This document shows positions 55,187 through 63,542 of a stretch of DNA of 64,000 nucleotides, one piece after another. The notes beneath the pieces are model-generated. The model was not told the origin of the DNA and ran no database searches. It saw only the letters and a list, made by a program, of their open reading frames with translations. Origin of the DNA: CAIWHR01 sp963773195 (GTDB taxonomy: Bacteria; Pseudomonadota; Gammaproteobacteria; Burkholderiales; Casimicrobiaceae); contig CAVZAE010000009.1 of NCBI GenBank assembly GCA_963773195.1, forward strand, positions 62,001 to 126,000, given 5' to 3'. The position numbers were made by a program, and so were the translations under genes. Position 1 is the stretch's first letter; the number at the start of each line of letters is the position of its first letter.

Positions 55187-55690
55187 ATGAGCTTGATCGA
55201 TTTCGTGAAGGATGCCGGCGAAAAACTGTTCGGCAGCGGCAAGGCGAAGGCGGCGATGACACAGGCGGCGGCCGCGCCCACCGACCCCGCCGCGGTCAAG
55301 GCGGCCAACGATGCCGCTGGCGACGCGATCCTCGAGTACATCAAGGCCCAAGGGCTGTCTGCGACAGGACTCACCGTCACCTACGATGGCGCGACGACGA
55401 CCGCATCCGTGTTCGGCGTTGCGCCCGATCAGGCGACGAAGGAGAAGATCGTGCTCTGCGCCGGCAACGTTTCGGGCGTGTCCAAGGTTAACGACAACAT
55501 GAGCGTCGATCAGAGCCAGCCCGAAGCGACTTACTACACGGTCGTCTCCGGCGATACGCTGTCGAAGATCTCGAAGACGAACTACGGCGATCCGAACAAG
55601 TACATGAAGATCTTCGAGGCGAACAAGCCGATGCTGTCGGACCCCAACAAAATCTATCCGGGACAGGTGCTGCGCATCCCGCCCGCGTGA
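55187..55690 (+). CDS. lysM: BON-LysM domain protein (LysM/YgaU/Kbp-like)
   Basis: 167 residues from ATG 55187, with GAGGAA 8 bases upstream. A short N-terminal 'MSLIDFVKDAGEKLFG' leads to a BON domain (~35-105) and a LysM domain (~115-167: 'YYTVVSGDTLSKISKTNYGD' to 'KIYPGQVLRIPPA'). E. coli Kbp/YgaU has the same order and is a cytosolic K+-binding protein. No signal peptide here, in agreement. Its stop overlaps the GTG start of the phosphoribosyltransferase gene. Confidence 0.9.
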   Translation: MSLIDFVKDAGEKLFGSGKAKAAMTQAAAAPTDPAAVKAANDAAGDAILEYIKAQGLSATGLTVTYDGATTTASVFGVAPDQATKEKIVLCAGNVSGVSKVNDNMSVDQSQPEATYYTVVSGDTLSKISKTNYGDPNKYMKIFEANKPMLSDPNKIYPGQVLRIPPA

Positions 55691-56340
55691 CGGTTTACCG
55701 CGACCGCGCGGAGGCGGCCCGGCTGCTCGCGCAGGCGCTCTCGTCGTGGCGGGGCCAGCATCCGCTTGTGCTCGCCATCCCGCGTGGCGCCGTGCCGATG
55801 GGGCGGGTGATTGCCGATGCGCTTGGCGGGGAGCTCGATGTCGTGCTCGTGCGCAAGGTACCGGCGCCCGGGAATCCCGAGTTTGCGATCGGTGCGGTGG
55901 CCGAAAACGGCTGGTTGCACCTCGCCGATTACGCGACATCCGCGGGCGCCACGCCGGAATACCTCGAGCGGGCCGTAGCCGGCGAGCGCGAAACAATGCA
56001 ACGCCGCCGTGCGCAGTACACGCCGGTGCGGCCGCCGCTCGAACCGCAGGATCGGATCGCGATCGTGGTCGACGACGGACTCGCGACCGGCGAGACGATG
56101 CTTGCTGCCCTGCATGCCGTGCGCGCGGGAAAGCCGCGGCGCCTGATCTGCGCCGTTCCGGTCGCCACGTCCGACGCAGTGGCGAAGATTCGTCCGTACG
56201 CGGACGAGGTTGTATGTCTGCAAACGCCAGGCTTCTTCTATGCGGTGGGCCAGTTTTACGGCGACTTCCGGCAGGTCGACGACCGCGAGGTCGTCGCTCT
56301 GCTCCGTTACGCGGCGACGTCTCACGCGCCGCCGGCCTGA
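55687..56340 (+). CDS. Phosphoribosyltransferase-fold protein
   Basis: 217 residues from GTG 55687 (GTGA overlap with the lysM stop). PRPP loop 'RIAIVVDDGLATGETMLAAL' is complete, and an N-terminal 'HPLVLAIPRGAVPMGRVIADALG' supplies the first substrate loop. This type is annotated as a predicted phosphoribosyltransferase, sometimes fused to dienelactone hydrolase, with unknown base. It has an inserted helical segment ('EYLERAVAGERETMQRRRAQY'). Seven bases separate it from archease. Confidence 0.85.
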   Translation: MTVYRDRAEAARLLAQALSSWRGQHPLVLAIPRGAVPMGRVIADALGGELDVVLVRKVPAPGNPEFAIGAVAENGWLHLADYATSAGATPEYLERAVAGERETMQRRRAQYTPVRPPLEPQDRIAIVVDDGLATGETMLAALHAVRAGKPRRLICAVPVATSDAVAKIRPYADEVVCLQTPGFFYAVGQFYGDFRQVDDREVVALLRYAATSHAPPA

Positions 56341-56346
56341 GCGAGG

Positions 56347-56760
56347 ATGGGCTGGACGCACTTCCGGCACGGCGCCGACATCGGCGTGCGCGGCACCGGC
56401 CATACCGCCGCGGAGGCCTTCGAGCAGGCCGCGCTGGCGTTGACCGCTGTGATTGCGGACCTTGCGGACGTCACATCGGCGACGGCGGTGGCGCTTCGCT
56501 GTGACGCTCCCGACAAGGAACAATTGCTCTACGACTGGCTCAACGCGATCGTCTATGAAATGGCGACGCGGCGCATGCTGTTTGGTCGATTCGCGGTGAC
56601 CCTCGACGAACATCGGCTCGCAGGGGAAGCGTGGGGCGAGCCGGTCGACCGCGAGCGTCATCGCCCGGCGGTCGAGATCAAGGGCGCGACCTACACTGCG
56701 CTTGCCGTCACCTGCGACGCCGATGGCACCTGGACGGCGCAATGCGTCGTCGACGTCTGA
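56347..56760 (+). CDS. Archease, RtcB activator
   Basis: 137 residues: 'WTHFRHGADIGVRGTGHTAAEAFEQAALALTAV' (abbreviated) holds the family's early acidic residue, and the C-terminus carries 'EIKGATYTALAVTCDADGTW' plus a terminal acidic pair VDV. Archease speeds guanylylation of RtcB and widens its nucleotide use by bringing metal to the active site. Its stop is 19 bases before rtcB, the usual partner. Confidence 0.9.
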   Translation: MGWTHFRHGADIGVRGTGHTAAEAFEQAALALTAVIADLADVTSATAVALRCDAPDKEQLLYDWLNAIVYEMATRRMLFGRFAVTLDEHRLAGEAWGEPVDRERHRPAVEIKGATYTALAVTCDADGTWTAQCVVDV

Positions 56761-56779
56761 ACGGGCGCCAGGGTTTCGT

Positions 56780-58207
56780 ATGGATCTCGCTCGACTCATC
56801 TTGCGCGCCGAATGCGAATGGGAATTGCCGCGCCAGGGAGCGATGCGCGTGCCCGGCATCCTCTATGCCGACGAAGCGCTCGTCCGCGAGCTCGACGACA
56901 AGGTTAGCGTCCAGCTCGCGAACGTCGCGGCATTGCCAGGCATTGTCCGCGCCGCCTACGCGATGCCGGATGCCCACTGGGGCTACGGATTCCCGATCGG
57001 CGGCGTCGCCGCATTCGATCCGGACGACGGCGTGATCTCGGCGGGCGGTGTCGGCTTCGACATCTCGTGCGGTGTGCGGACGCTGACGACCGCCCTCAAG
57101 ACCACCGACATCGCTCCGATCAAGAAGGCGCTGGCGCAGGCCCTGTTCGACGCCATTCCCGCCGGCGTTGGCAGCACCGGCGCGCTGTCGCTCGATACGG
57201 CGAGCATGGACGCGATGCTGGAAGGGGGCGCGGGCTGGGCGGTGGCCGAGGGCTACGGAACCGCCGCCGATCTCGAGCGCACCGAGGAACACGGGCGCAT
57301 GGCCGGCGCCGACCCGTCGTGCGTGTCGAACGCCGCCAAACGGCGGCAGCAGGATCAGATGGGAACGCTCGGATCGGGCAATCACTATCTCGAGGTACAA
57401 CATGTCGCGGCGGTCTACGATACGGACGCAGCGCGCGCGTTCGGCGTGGCGACCGGCGACGTCGTCGTGAGTCTCCATTGCGGCTCGCGTGGGCTGGGTC
57501 ACCAGATCGGCACCGAATTCCTGCGCGAGATGGCGCTGAGCGCGGCCGGCGAGGGCATTGTGCTTCCCGATCGCGAGCTCGCTTGTGCGCCGCTGCGCTC
57601 GAAGCTCGGCAAGCGCTACCTCGGGGCAATGCGTGCCGCGATCAACTGCGCGCTTGCGAACCGGCAGATCCTGACGCATCTCGCGCGCGAAGTCTTTAGG
57701 ACGATCCTGCCGCACGCGCGCCTCGACGTGCTCTACGACGTCTCGCACAACACGTGCAAGGAGGAAGAGCACGACGTCGACGGCTCGCGACGGCGCCTGT
57801 TCGTTCACCGCAAGGGCGCAACGCGGGCGTTCGGACCCGCGCATGGCGAACTTCCGCCGGAGCTGCGCGCGATTGGCCAGCCCGTGCTCATTGGCGGCAC
57901 GATGGGGACGGCATCGCACATTCTTGCCGGGACCAATGAAGGCATGGCGCTCGCGTTCGGCTCGGCGTGCCATGGCGCGGGCCGCAGCATGAGTCGCAGC
58001 GAGGCGACCCGGCGCTACCAGGGACGGCGCGTCGTCGACGAGCTCGCGGGGCGCGGGGTGCTCGTCAGGAGCCCCTCGCTCCGCGGCGTCGCCGAGGAGG
58101 CGCCCGGCGCCTACAAGGACGTCGATGCTGTCGTCGACGCCGCGGCGCGCGCGGGCCTCGCGCGTAAGGTCGCGCGGCTCGAGCCGATGATCTGTATCAA
58201 GGGCTGA
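56780..58207 (+). CDS. rtcB: RNA-splicing ligase RtcB
   Basis: 475 residues from ATG 56780. Metal ligands Asp94 and Cys97 in 'GGVGFDISCG', then 'GSGNHYLEVQ', 'LHCGSRGLGHQIG', 'DVSHNTCK' and the guanylylated His in 'CHGAGRSMSR'. Joins RNA 2',3'-cyclic phosphate (3'-phosphate) ends to 5'-OH ends with GTP and Mn2+. Length is normal. Clustered with archease as in many bacteria, but without rtcA or a sigma-54 RtcR regulator in view, so control is probably different from E. coli. Confidence 0.95.
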   Translation: MDLARLILRAECEWELPRQGAMRVPGILYADEALVRELDDKVSVQLANVAALPGIVRAAYAMPDAHWGYGFPIGGVAAFDPDDGVISAGGVGFDISCGVRTLTTALKTTDIAPIKKALAQALFDAIPAGVGSTGALSLDTASMDAMLEGGAGWAVAEGYGTAADLERTEEHGRMAGADPSCVSNAAKRRQQDQMGTLGSGNHYLEVQHVAAVYDTDAARAFGVATGDVVVSLHCGSRGLGHQIGTEFLREMALSAAGEGIVLPDRELACAPLRSKLGKRYLGAMRAAINCALANRQILTHLAREVFRTILPHARLDVLYDVSHNTCKEEEHDVDGSRRRLFVHRKGATRAFGPAHGELPPELRAIGQPVLIGGTMGTASHILAGTNEGMALAFGSACHGAGRSMSRSEATRRYQGRRVVDELAGRGVLVRSPSLRGVAEEAPGAYKDVDAVVDAAARAGLARKVARLEPMICIKG

Positions 58208-58297
58208 GGCGAGGCCGGCGAAGTACCGTCCGCGGACAGGCAGATTGACCCTGCCGGGTCCCTAGCCGAGAATGGCTGCGCCAACACGGGCAGTTCA

Positions 58298-58702
58298 ATG
58301 CAGGTCGGACGCGAGATGAATCTCTCCGACGCAACGGTGGGGCAGCTCCTCATTCCGGTCGACGACTTCGAGCGAGGCGTCGCGTTCTATCGAGACACGC
58401 TTGGACTGCCCCTTCTGTTCGCAGCGCCGCCGCAGATGGCGTTCTTCATGTGCGGTCCAGTACGCCTGCTGGTGGGGGTCGTGCCAGCAGGTCAGAAAGC
58501 GCAGCGCGGTTCGGCGATCTACTTTCGCGTAAAGGATATCAATGGCGTTTTCGCTACGCTCAGTGCGTCCGGGGTGACGTTTGTCGCGAATCCGCACGTC
58601 GTCCATCGCACGCCCCAGTCGGAGCTTTGGCTGGCGGAATTCACCGACCCCGATGGCAACCAGCTCGCGCTCATGAGTGAGGTTGCGGTTGCCGGCGCCT
58701 GA
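58298..58702 (+). CDS. VOC-family (glyoxalase/bleomycin-resistance) protein
   Basis: 134 residues from ATG 58298; ATG 58316 (MNLSD) is an alternative. One betaalphabetabetabeta pair: 'LLIPVDDFERGVAFYRDTLGLPL' and 'WLAEFTDPDGNQLALMSEV' (abbreviated). The metal-binding first His is not evident; Glu in 'AEFTDPDGN' is in the usual ligand place. Substrate unknown. 29 bases before the hydrolase gene. Confidence 0.82.
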   Translation: MQVGREMNLSDATVGQLLIPVDDFERGVAFYRDTLGLPLLFAAPPQMAFFMCGPVRLLVGVVPAGQKAQRGSAIYFRVKDINGVFATLSASGVTFVANPHVVHRTPQSELWLAEFTDPDGNQLALMSEVAVAGA

Positions 58703-58731
58703 CCTCTTGCCACCATCGACGGAGATTCAAC

Positions 58732-59805
58732 ATGGGGTTGCCAGGAATTGTGGCGCGGATAGCGAGCAGTTTTGCGCTTGCGCTGGCCGTCCTACCCGGA
58801 TGGGCTGCGGACTACCCGCCGCCGAAGGAAGGCGATTGGATCGTGCGAGACTTTCGCTTTCACACCGGCGAGATCCTGCCCGACCTGCGTATCCACTATA
58901 CGACCATCGGAGCGCCGACGGGTGAGCCGGTGCTGGTCCTGCATGGCACGGGCCAGTCGGGGACGAACCTGCTCGCCCCAGCTTTCGCAGCAGAACTCTT
59001 CGGACCGGGACAGGCGCTGGATGCCAACCGCTACTACATCATCCTGCCGGATTCCATCGGCCACGGCAAATCCAGCAAGCCGTCCGACGGATTGCGGACG
59101 AAGTTTCCGAAATACAACTACGACGACCTCGTCCTGGGCCACTACCGGCTGGTCACCGAGCACCTGGGCGTGCGCCGCCTTCGGCTCGTTCTAGGGAATT
59201 CGATGGGCGGCATGGAAATCTGGATACTCGCTCAGAAATATCCGGATTTCATGGATGTTGCCGTGCCCATGGCGTCACTCCCGATAGAGATGTCGAGCCG
59301 CAACTGGATGCTTCGTCGCCTCATCACGGATTCCATTCGCAACGATCCCGAGTGGTTGAACGGCAACTACGCGAAGCAGCCGCGGAGTGCGCAATTCGCC
59401 ACTGTGTTCTTCGGAATCGCTACCAGCGGCGGCAGCCAGGCTCTCTACAAGGCGGCACCGACGCGCGAGAAGGCCGATCAAATGCTGGACCAACGCCTCG
59501 GCGCGCCCTGGAGCGCGGATGCCAACGACGTCCTGTATCAATGGGATTCATCCCGCGACTACAATCCTTCAGCGGGGCTGGAGCGTATCCAGGCGGTCCT
59601 GCTCGCGATCAACTCGGCAGACGACGAGCGCAACCCGCCGGAGCTTGGCGTTTTGGACCGCGAGATCAAGCGCGTGAAGAACGGCCGCGTGCTCCTGATT
59701 CCCGCCAGCGACCAGACCGCGGGCCACGGTACGACGTTCCAGGCAAAGTTCTGGCAGAGCGAACTCGCTGCCTTGCTGCAGACGGTGCCGCACGGAGGAC
59801 AATAG
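58732..59805 (+). CDS. Exported alpha/beta hydrolase, MetX-like
   Basis: 357 residues with a signal peptide (LALAVLPGWAADY) and GGAG 7 bases before the ATG. The fold resembles homoserine O-acetyltransferase: 'LVLHGTGQSGTNLL' oxyanion region, nucleophile Ser in 'LGNSMGGMEIW', and late Asp and His ('ASDQTAGHGT'). Export argues against a role in methionine synthesis; such periplasmic MetX-like proteins are probably esterases or acyltransferases of unknown substrate. Transcribed after the VOC gene. Confidence 0.85.
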   Translation: MGLPGIVARIASSFALALAVLPGWAADYPPPKEGDWIVRDFRFHTGEILPDLRIHYTTIGAPTGEPVLVLHGTGQSGTNLLAPAFAAELFGPGQALDANRYYIILPDSIGHGKSSKPSDGLRTKFPKYNYDDLVLGHYRLVTEHLGVRRLRLVLGNSMGGMEIWILAQKYPDFMDVAVPMASLPIEMSSRNWMLRRLITDSIRNDPEWLNGNYAKQPRSAQFATVFFGIATSGGSQALYKAAPTREKADQMLDQRLGAPWSADANDVLYQWDSSRDYNPSAGLERIQAVLLAINSADDERNPPELGVLDREIKRVKNGRVLLIPASDQTAGHGTTFQAKFWQSELAALLQTVPHGGQ

Positions 59806-59986
59806 GCGGTCGGCGTCTCTGCGCCCACCGGTACGGCGTTAGCTCGGACCACGAAGCGCTTCCGCAAAGGCCTCGTCGAAGCTCCAGAAGGCTGGCCTGA
59901 ACACGGTCCCCTGCTCCGCAGCACGATAAAGTGCTATCGCGCGCTCTGGCCGACGATGGCCGGACACGATATAGGAGGGCCAACCC

Positions 59987-60382
59987 ATGACCACGAAGCA
60001 TGCGCCCTATCACGCCCACGTCTATTACGAAATCGGCGATCGCGCCACCGCCGAGCGTCTTCATCGGATGTTTTCGGACGCGAAAGGAATCGGCAACCTG
60101 ACCAGCGTGCTGTTCGTCGGCGAGATGCGGGACAGAAGCGTCGGCCCCCATCCGAAGCCGCAATTCGAGATTCACTTCATCGAGGACGCGCTGCCCGCCG
60201 TTCTTCCGCCGATCAAGGCGTCCGGCCTTCGGGCGCTCGTCCATCCGCTGACCGACGACGACCTTGCGGATCACACTTCGCTGGCGATCTGGATCGGGGA
60301 ACCGCTGCCGTTGGATCATTCGGTCCTCGATCCGCCCGGGGCCAACCAGGGCATCCCTCGTTTCGGCAAGTCCGACGTCTGA
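59987..60382 (+). CDS. DOPA 4,5-dioxygenase-family protein
   Basis: 131 residues, start fixed by AGGAGG 8 bases upstream. The family pattern is clear: 'YHAHVYYEIGDRATAERLH', 'HPKPQFEIHF' and 'ALVHPLTDDDLADHTSLAIWIG', with the iron-binding His residues in the first and last. Plant and fungal homologues cleave L-DOPA; bacterial members open catechol-like rings, with substrates largely untested. Stand-alone gene. Confidence 0.88.
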   Translation: MTTKHAPYHAHVYYEIGDRATAERLHRMFSDAKGIGNLTSVLFVGEMRDRSVGPHPKPQFEIHFIEDALPAVLPPIKASGLRALVHPLTDDDLADHTSLAIWIGEPLPLDHSVLDPPGANQGIPRFGKSDV

Positions 60383-60541
60383 GTTGGCGATCGCTGCTCA
60401 CGGTCACGAAAGCCGATATCAGCTCGAAGCCCGTATTCGTCGCGTCCGCCCGCAACTATCGCTTAACATCTTCAATTGCGCCACTTGAACTCGCCCGGAC
60501 TCCAGGCCGCTGATGCGAACCCAACATTCCGGCTGAAGCCG

Positions 60542-61129
60542 ATGCTCAACCCCCTTCTCATCGACGTTCCCGTTCGCATCGAGACCGGCCGCCTCGTGCT
60601 GCGCCCGCCGGGCATGGGTGACGGCGCTCTTCTGCATGAGGCCCTCGTCGAATCGATCACCGAGCTGCGCCGGTTCCTGTGGTTCTTGCCCTGGGTTGCC
60701 GAGGAACAGACCCCTGATTCGGCCGAGATCCGCTGCCGCACGTGCGAAGCGAACTTCGCGGCCCGGACCGATCTCCCGTTTCTGGCCTTCGACAAGTCGT
60801 CCCGCAGGCTCGTGGGATCCGTTGGCTTGCACCGCACGGACTGGCAAGTTCCCAGGACGGAAGTCGGCTACTGGATTCGACCGTCGGCGACAGGCAACGG
60901 CTACGCTACCGAGGGCGTCAAGGCGTTGGTAAGCTGGGCGTTCGACGGGCTCGGTGCGCATCGGGTCGAGCTCGTGACCGATGAACAGAATCTCGCGTCG
61001 CGGAAAGTCGCCGAGCGCTGCGGATTCGAGCTCGAAGGAATTCACCGCAACGTGCAGCGCGCGCCCGATGGCAGCCTGCGTAACAGCTGCATCTACGCGC
61101 GGCTGCCCATGGGCGGCCAGGTCACATAA
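60542..61129 (+). CDS. GNAT N-acetyltransferase, RimJ/RimL-like
   Basis: 195 residues from ATG 60542; the ribosome site is weak, so an upstream start cannot be excluded. 'IETGRLVLRPPGMGDGALLHE', 'LPFLAFDKSSRRLVGSVGLHR', 'VGYWIRPSATGNGYATEGVKAL' (acetyl-CoA loop) and 'NLASRKVAERCGFELEG' identify a RimJ/RimL-type enzyme acting on protein N-termini or small amines. Followed after 8 bases by the cyclase gene. Confidence 0.88.
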   Translation: MLNPLLIDVPVRIETGRLVLRPPGMGDGALLHEALVESITELRRFLWFLPWVAEEQTPDSAEIRCRTCEANFAARTDLPFLAFDKSSRRLVGSVGLHRTDWQVPRTEVGYWIRPSATGNGYATEGVKALVSWAFDGLGAHRVELVTDEQNLASRKVAERCGFELEGIHRNVQRAPDGSLRNSCIYARLPMGGQVT

Positions 61130-61137
61130 GCGCCACC

Positions 61138-63006
61138 ATGTCAGCCGAGCAGCGCAAACTGACCGTCATCGTCTCGGCCGACGTCGTTGGCTACAGCACG
61201 CTGATGGAGCGCGACGAAGCGGGCACTCTCGCCCGCCTCAAGGCCAACCGTGCGACCATCTTCGATCCGCGCGTCGCCGCGCACGGAGGCCGGATCGTCA
61301 AGCTGATGGGTGACGGCGCGCTGATCGAGTTCGCGAGCGTCGTCGCCGCGATCAACTGCATGCGCGAGATTCAGGACGAGACCGAGGCGGAGCGGTCGGT
61401 GCCTGAAGCCCAGCGCATTCACTATCGCGTCGGCATAACACTTGGCGAAGTCATCGTCGAGGGCGACGACATCTACGGCGATGGTGTCAACGCGGCGGCG
61501 CGCCTGCAGAAGCTGGCCCAGCCGGGGCAGGTCGCCGTCTCCGGGCCCGTCCACGATCAGGCCATCGGCCGCGTCCCGGTCGAGTTCGAGGACCTGGGCC
61601 GGCACATGGTCCCGGGTCTGGAGCGCCCCATCCACGTGTTTGGACTGGGGGCAAACCTCGGCGCGGCGCCTCCGACGTCCGGCGCGCGAGCCAGCACTCG
61701 CGTTTCGATCTGCGTTCTGCCGTTCGCCAACATGAGCGGCGATCCGGAACAGGAATACTTCTCCGATGGCATGACCGAGGACATCATCACCGATCTCTCC
61801 AAGGTTTCGGCGCTATGGGTCGCGGCGCGCAACACGGCCTTCACGTTCAAGGGCAAGGCTGTGGAAGCGACACATGTCGCCCGCAAGCTGAAGGTGAGCC
61901 ACCTGCTCGAGGGCAGCGTGCGCAGGGCCGGGGGCCGCGTCCGAGTGACCGCGCAGTTGATCGAGGGCGAGACGGGCGGCCACGTCTGGGCCGAGCGCTA
62001 CGACCGCGATCTCAGCGACATATTCGCACTCCAGGACGAGATCTCGCAGGCGATCGTCGCGGCGCTGAAATTGCGGCTATTGCCCGAAGAGAAGAAGGCG
62101 ATCGAGCAGCGCGGAACGACCAATCCCGAAGCGTACAAGCTTTATCTGATGGCGCGGCGCTACAGCGTCAGCGGCAACCTCGGGTCCGCCCGGCGCAGCG
62201 AGGCGATCATTCGCCTGTGCAAGCGGGCCACGGATATCGACCCCCATTATGCCCGGCCATGGGCGCTGATGGCGGTTGCGCAGATGAACCTGCGCTTCCA
62301 TATGGGCACCGGGGGAGATGACGGCCTGGACGCCGCGGAACGAGCGCTCGCGCTCGACGAGGACCTGGCCGAAGCGCATGCAGCCAAGGCGCGAGTGCTG
62401 ACGCAGAACTTCCGCTTGGACGAGGCGCAGCCCGAGGTCGATACTGCGCTCCGCCTCGACCCGGAATCCTACGAAGCCAACAGCGCCGCGGGCCGCCTGA
62501 ACTACTACGCGCGCCGCTTCGCGGAGGCCATTCCATACTACGAGAAGGCGAACGCGCTGATGGAATCGGACTATCTGGCGGCCGGCATCCTCATCAGCTG
62601 CTACAAGGCCGTGGGAGACGTCGAGGGTGTCCGGCGCTCAGCGCAGCGGGCGCTCGCCCGCGCCGAGCACATCGCGGCGCTCGAACCGGACAATGGGTCG
62701 GCCGCCGGCTTCGCCGTGCTGGCGTTGGCCGCGCTGGGCGAGGCCGAGCGCGCGAAAGAGTGGGCCGAACGTGCGCTGCTGCTCGACCCGGACAACCTCA
62801 ACCTGCGCTACAACCTCGCGTGCTCGCTGGTCGTCGAATTGCGCGAGTTCGATGCTGCGCTCGACCTGCTCGAGCCTGCTTTCGAGAAGCTGCGGCTCGA
62901 AGCAGTGAACTCCGCGAAAACCGACCCGGATCTCGATCTCGTCCGCGAGCATCCACGCTTCAAGGCGATGGTCGCGGCGGCCGAAGCGCGCCTCGGTCAG
63001 CGATGA
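61138..63006 (+). CDS. Class III adenylate/guanylate cyclase with TolB-like and TPR domains
   Basis: 622 residues. Catalytic cyclase domain (~5-170): metal Asp15 in 'IVSADVVGYS' and Asp59 in 'KLMGDGALIEF', and 'GDDIYGDGVNAAARLQ' for dimer-site catalysis. A TolB-N-like region (~195-330: 'CVLPFANMSGDPEQEYFSDG' and 'HLLEGSVRRAGGRVRVTAQL') precedes C-terminal TPRs to 620. This layout is frequent in rhizobia and related bacteria; the signal is not known. Cytosolic, makes cAMP (or cGMP). Overlaps the next gene by 4 bases. Confidence 0.9.
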   Translation: MSAEQRKLTVIVSADVVGYSTLMERDEAGTLARLKANRATIFDPRVAAHGGRIVKLMGDGALIEFASVVAAINCMREIQDETEAERSVPEAQRIHYRVGITLGEVIVEGDDIYGDGVNAAARLQKLAQPGQVAVSGPVHDQAIGRVPVEFEDLGRHMVPGLERPIHVFGLGANLGAAPPTSGARASTRVSICVLPFANMSGDPEQEYFSDGMTEDIITDLSKVSALWVAARNTAFTFKGKAVEATHVARKLKVSHLLEGSVRRAGGRVRVTAQLIEGETGGHVWAERYDRDLSDIFALQDEISQAIVAALKLRLLPEEKKAIEQRGTTNPEAYKLYLMARRYSVSGNLGSARRSEAIIRLCKRATDIDPHYARPWALMAVAQMNLRFHMGTGGDDGLDAAERALALDEDLAEAHAAKARVLTQNFRLDEAQPEVDTALRLDPESYEANSAAGRLNYYARRFAEAIPYYEKANALMESDYLAAGILISCYKAVGDVEGVRRSAQRALARAEHIAALEPDNGSAAGFAVLALAALGEAERAKEWAERALLLDPDNLNLRYNLACSLVVELREFDAALDLLEPAFEKLRLEAVNSAKTDPDLDLVREHPRFKAMVAAAEARLGQR

Positions 63007-63542
63007 CGGTTCATCTCGACGCCGACCGGCTCCGTATTCGCACGGCCGTTGTCGACGAGCACATTCGCTGCGAGAATCGGCACGACGTCGACGCGCTGAT
63101 GACGACCTTCGGCGCGGAGGCGCGCTACGATGACGAGCCCTGGGACGATCACCGTTCGGGTCGCGATGGCGTGCGGTCGTACTACGTCGAGCTGATGCGT
63201 GCGGTGCCGGATCTGGCGATCGACGTGACGCAACGGCATGTCGCGCCCGAGGCGATCGTCGTCGAGGTCACCATCCGCGGCACTCATCTCGGCGCCTGGC
63301 GAGGCCTTCCTGCTACCGGACGGCCGATCGAGTTCCCGCTTTGCGGGATCTATGCCTTCGGCCCGGACGACAAGCTCACGCGCGAACGCATCTACTACGA
63401 TCGTGCTTCAGTGCTGGCCCAGCTCGGCCTGTTTCACGAGCCGACTCGATTGCCCGGTCGCCTCGCTACGGCCGTCACACACCCGTTCACCATCGCGCGC
63501 GCGTATTTGCGTCGGCTATCAACACCCACCGATCATGAGTGA
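63003..63542 (+). CDS. SnoaL/NTF2-like protein
   Basis: 179 residues from ATG 63003 (ATGA overlap with the cyclase stop). 'RHDVDALMTTFGAEARYDDEPW' and 'VEVTIRGTHLGAWRGLPATGRPIEF' (abbreviated) are typical of SnoaL-like ester cyclases, an NTF2 cone fold. It has a C-terminal helical extension. Ketosteroid isomerase-like or polyketide cyclase-like catalysis is possible; substrate unknown. Coupled translation suggests a functional link to the cyclase product or simply shared transcription. Confidence 0.82.
   Translation: MTVHLDADRLRIRTAVVDEHIRCENRHDVDALMTTFGAEARYDDEPWDDHRSGRDGVRSYYVELMRAVPDLAIDVTQRHVAPEAIVVEVTIRGTHLGAWRGLPATGRPIEFPLCGIYAFGPDDKLTRERIYYDRASVLAQLGLFHEPTRLPGRLATAVTHPFTIARAYLRRLSTPTDHE

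Noticed and set aside
56708..57973. 421-codon minus-strand frame opposite rtcB
   Set aside because: Shadow of the RtcB reading frame, Arg/His-rich and without homology signs.
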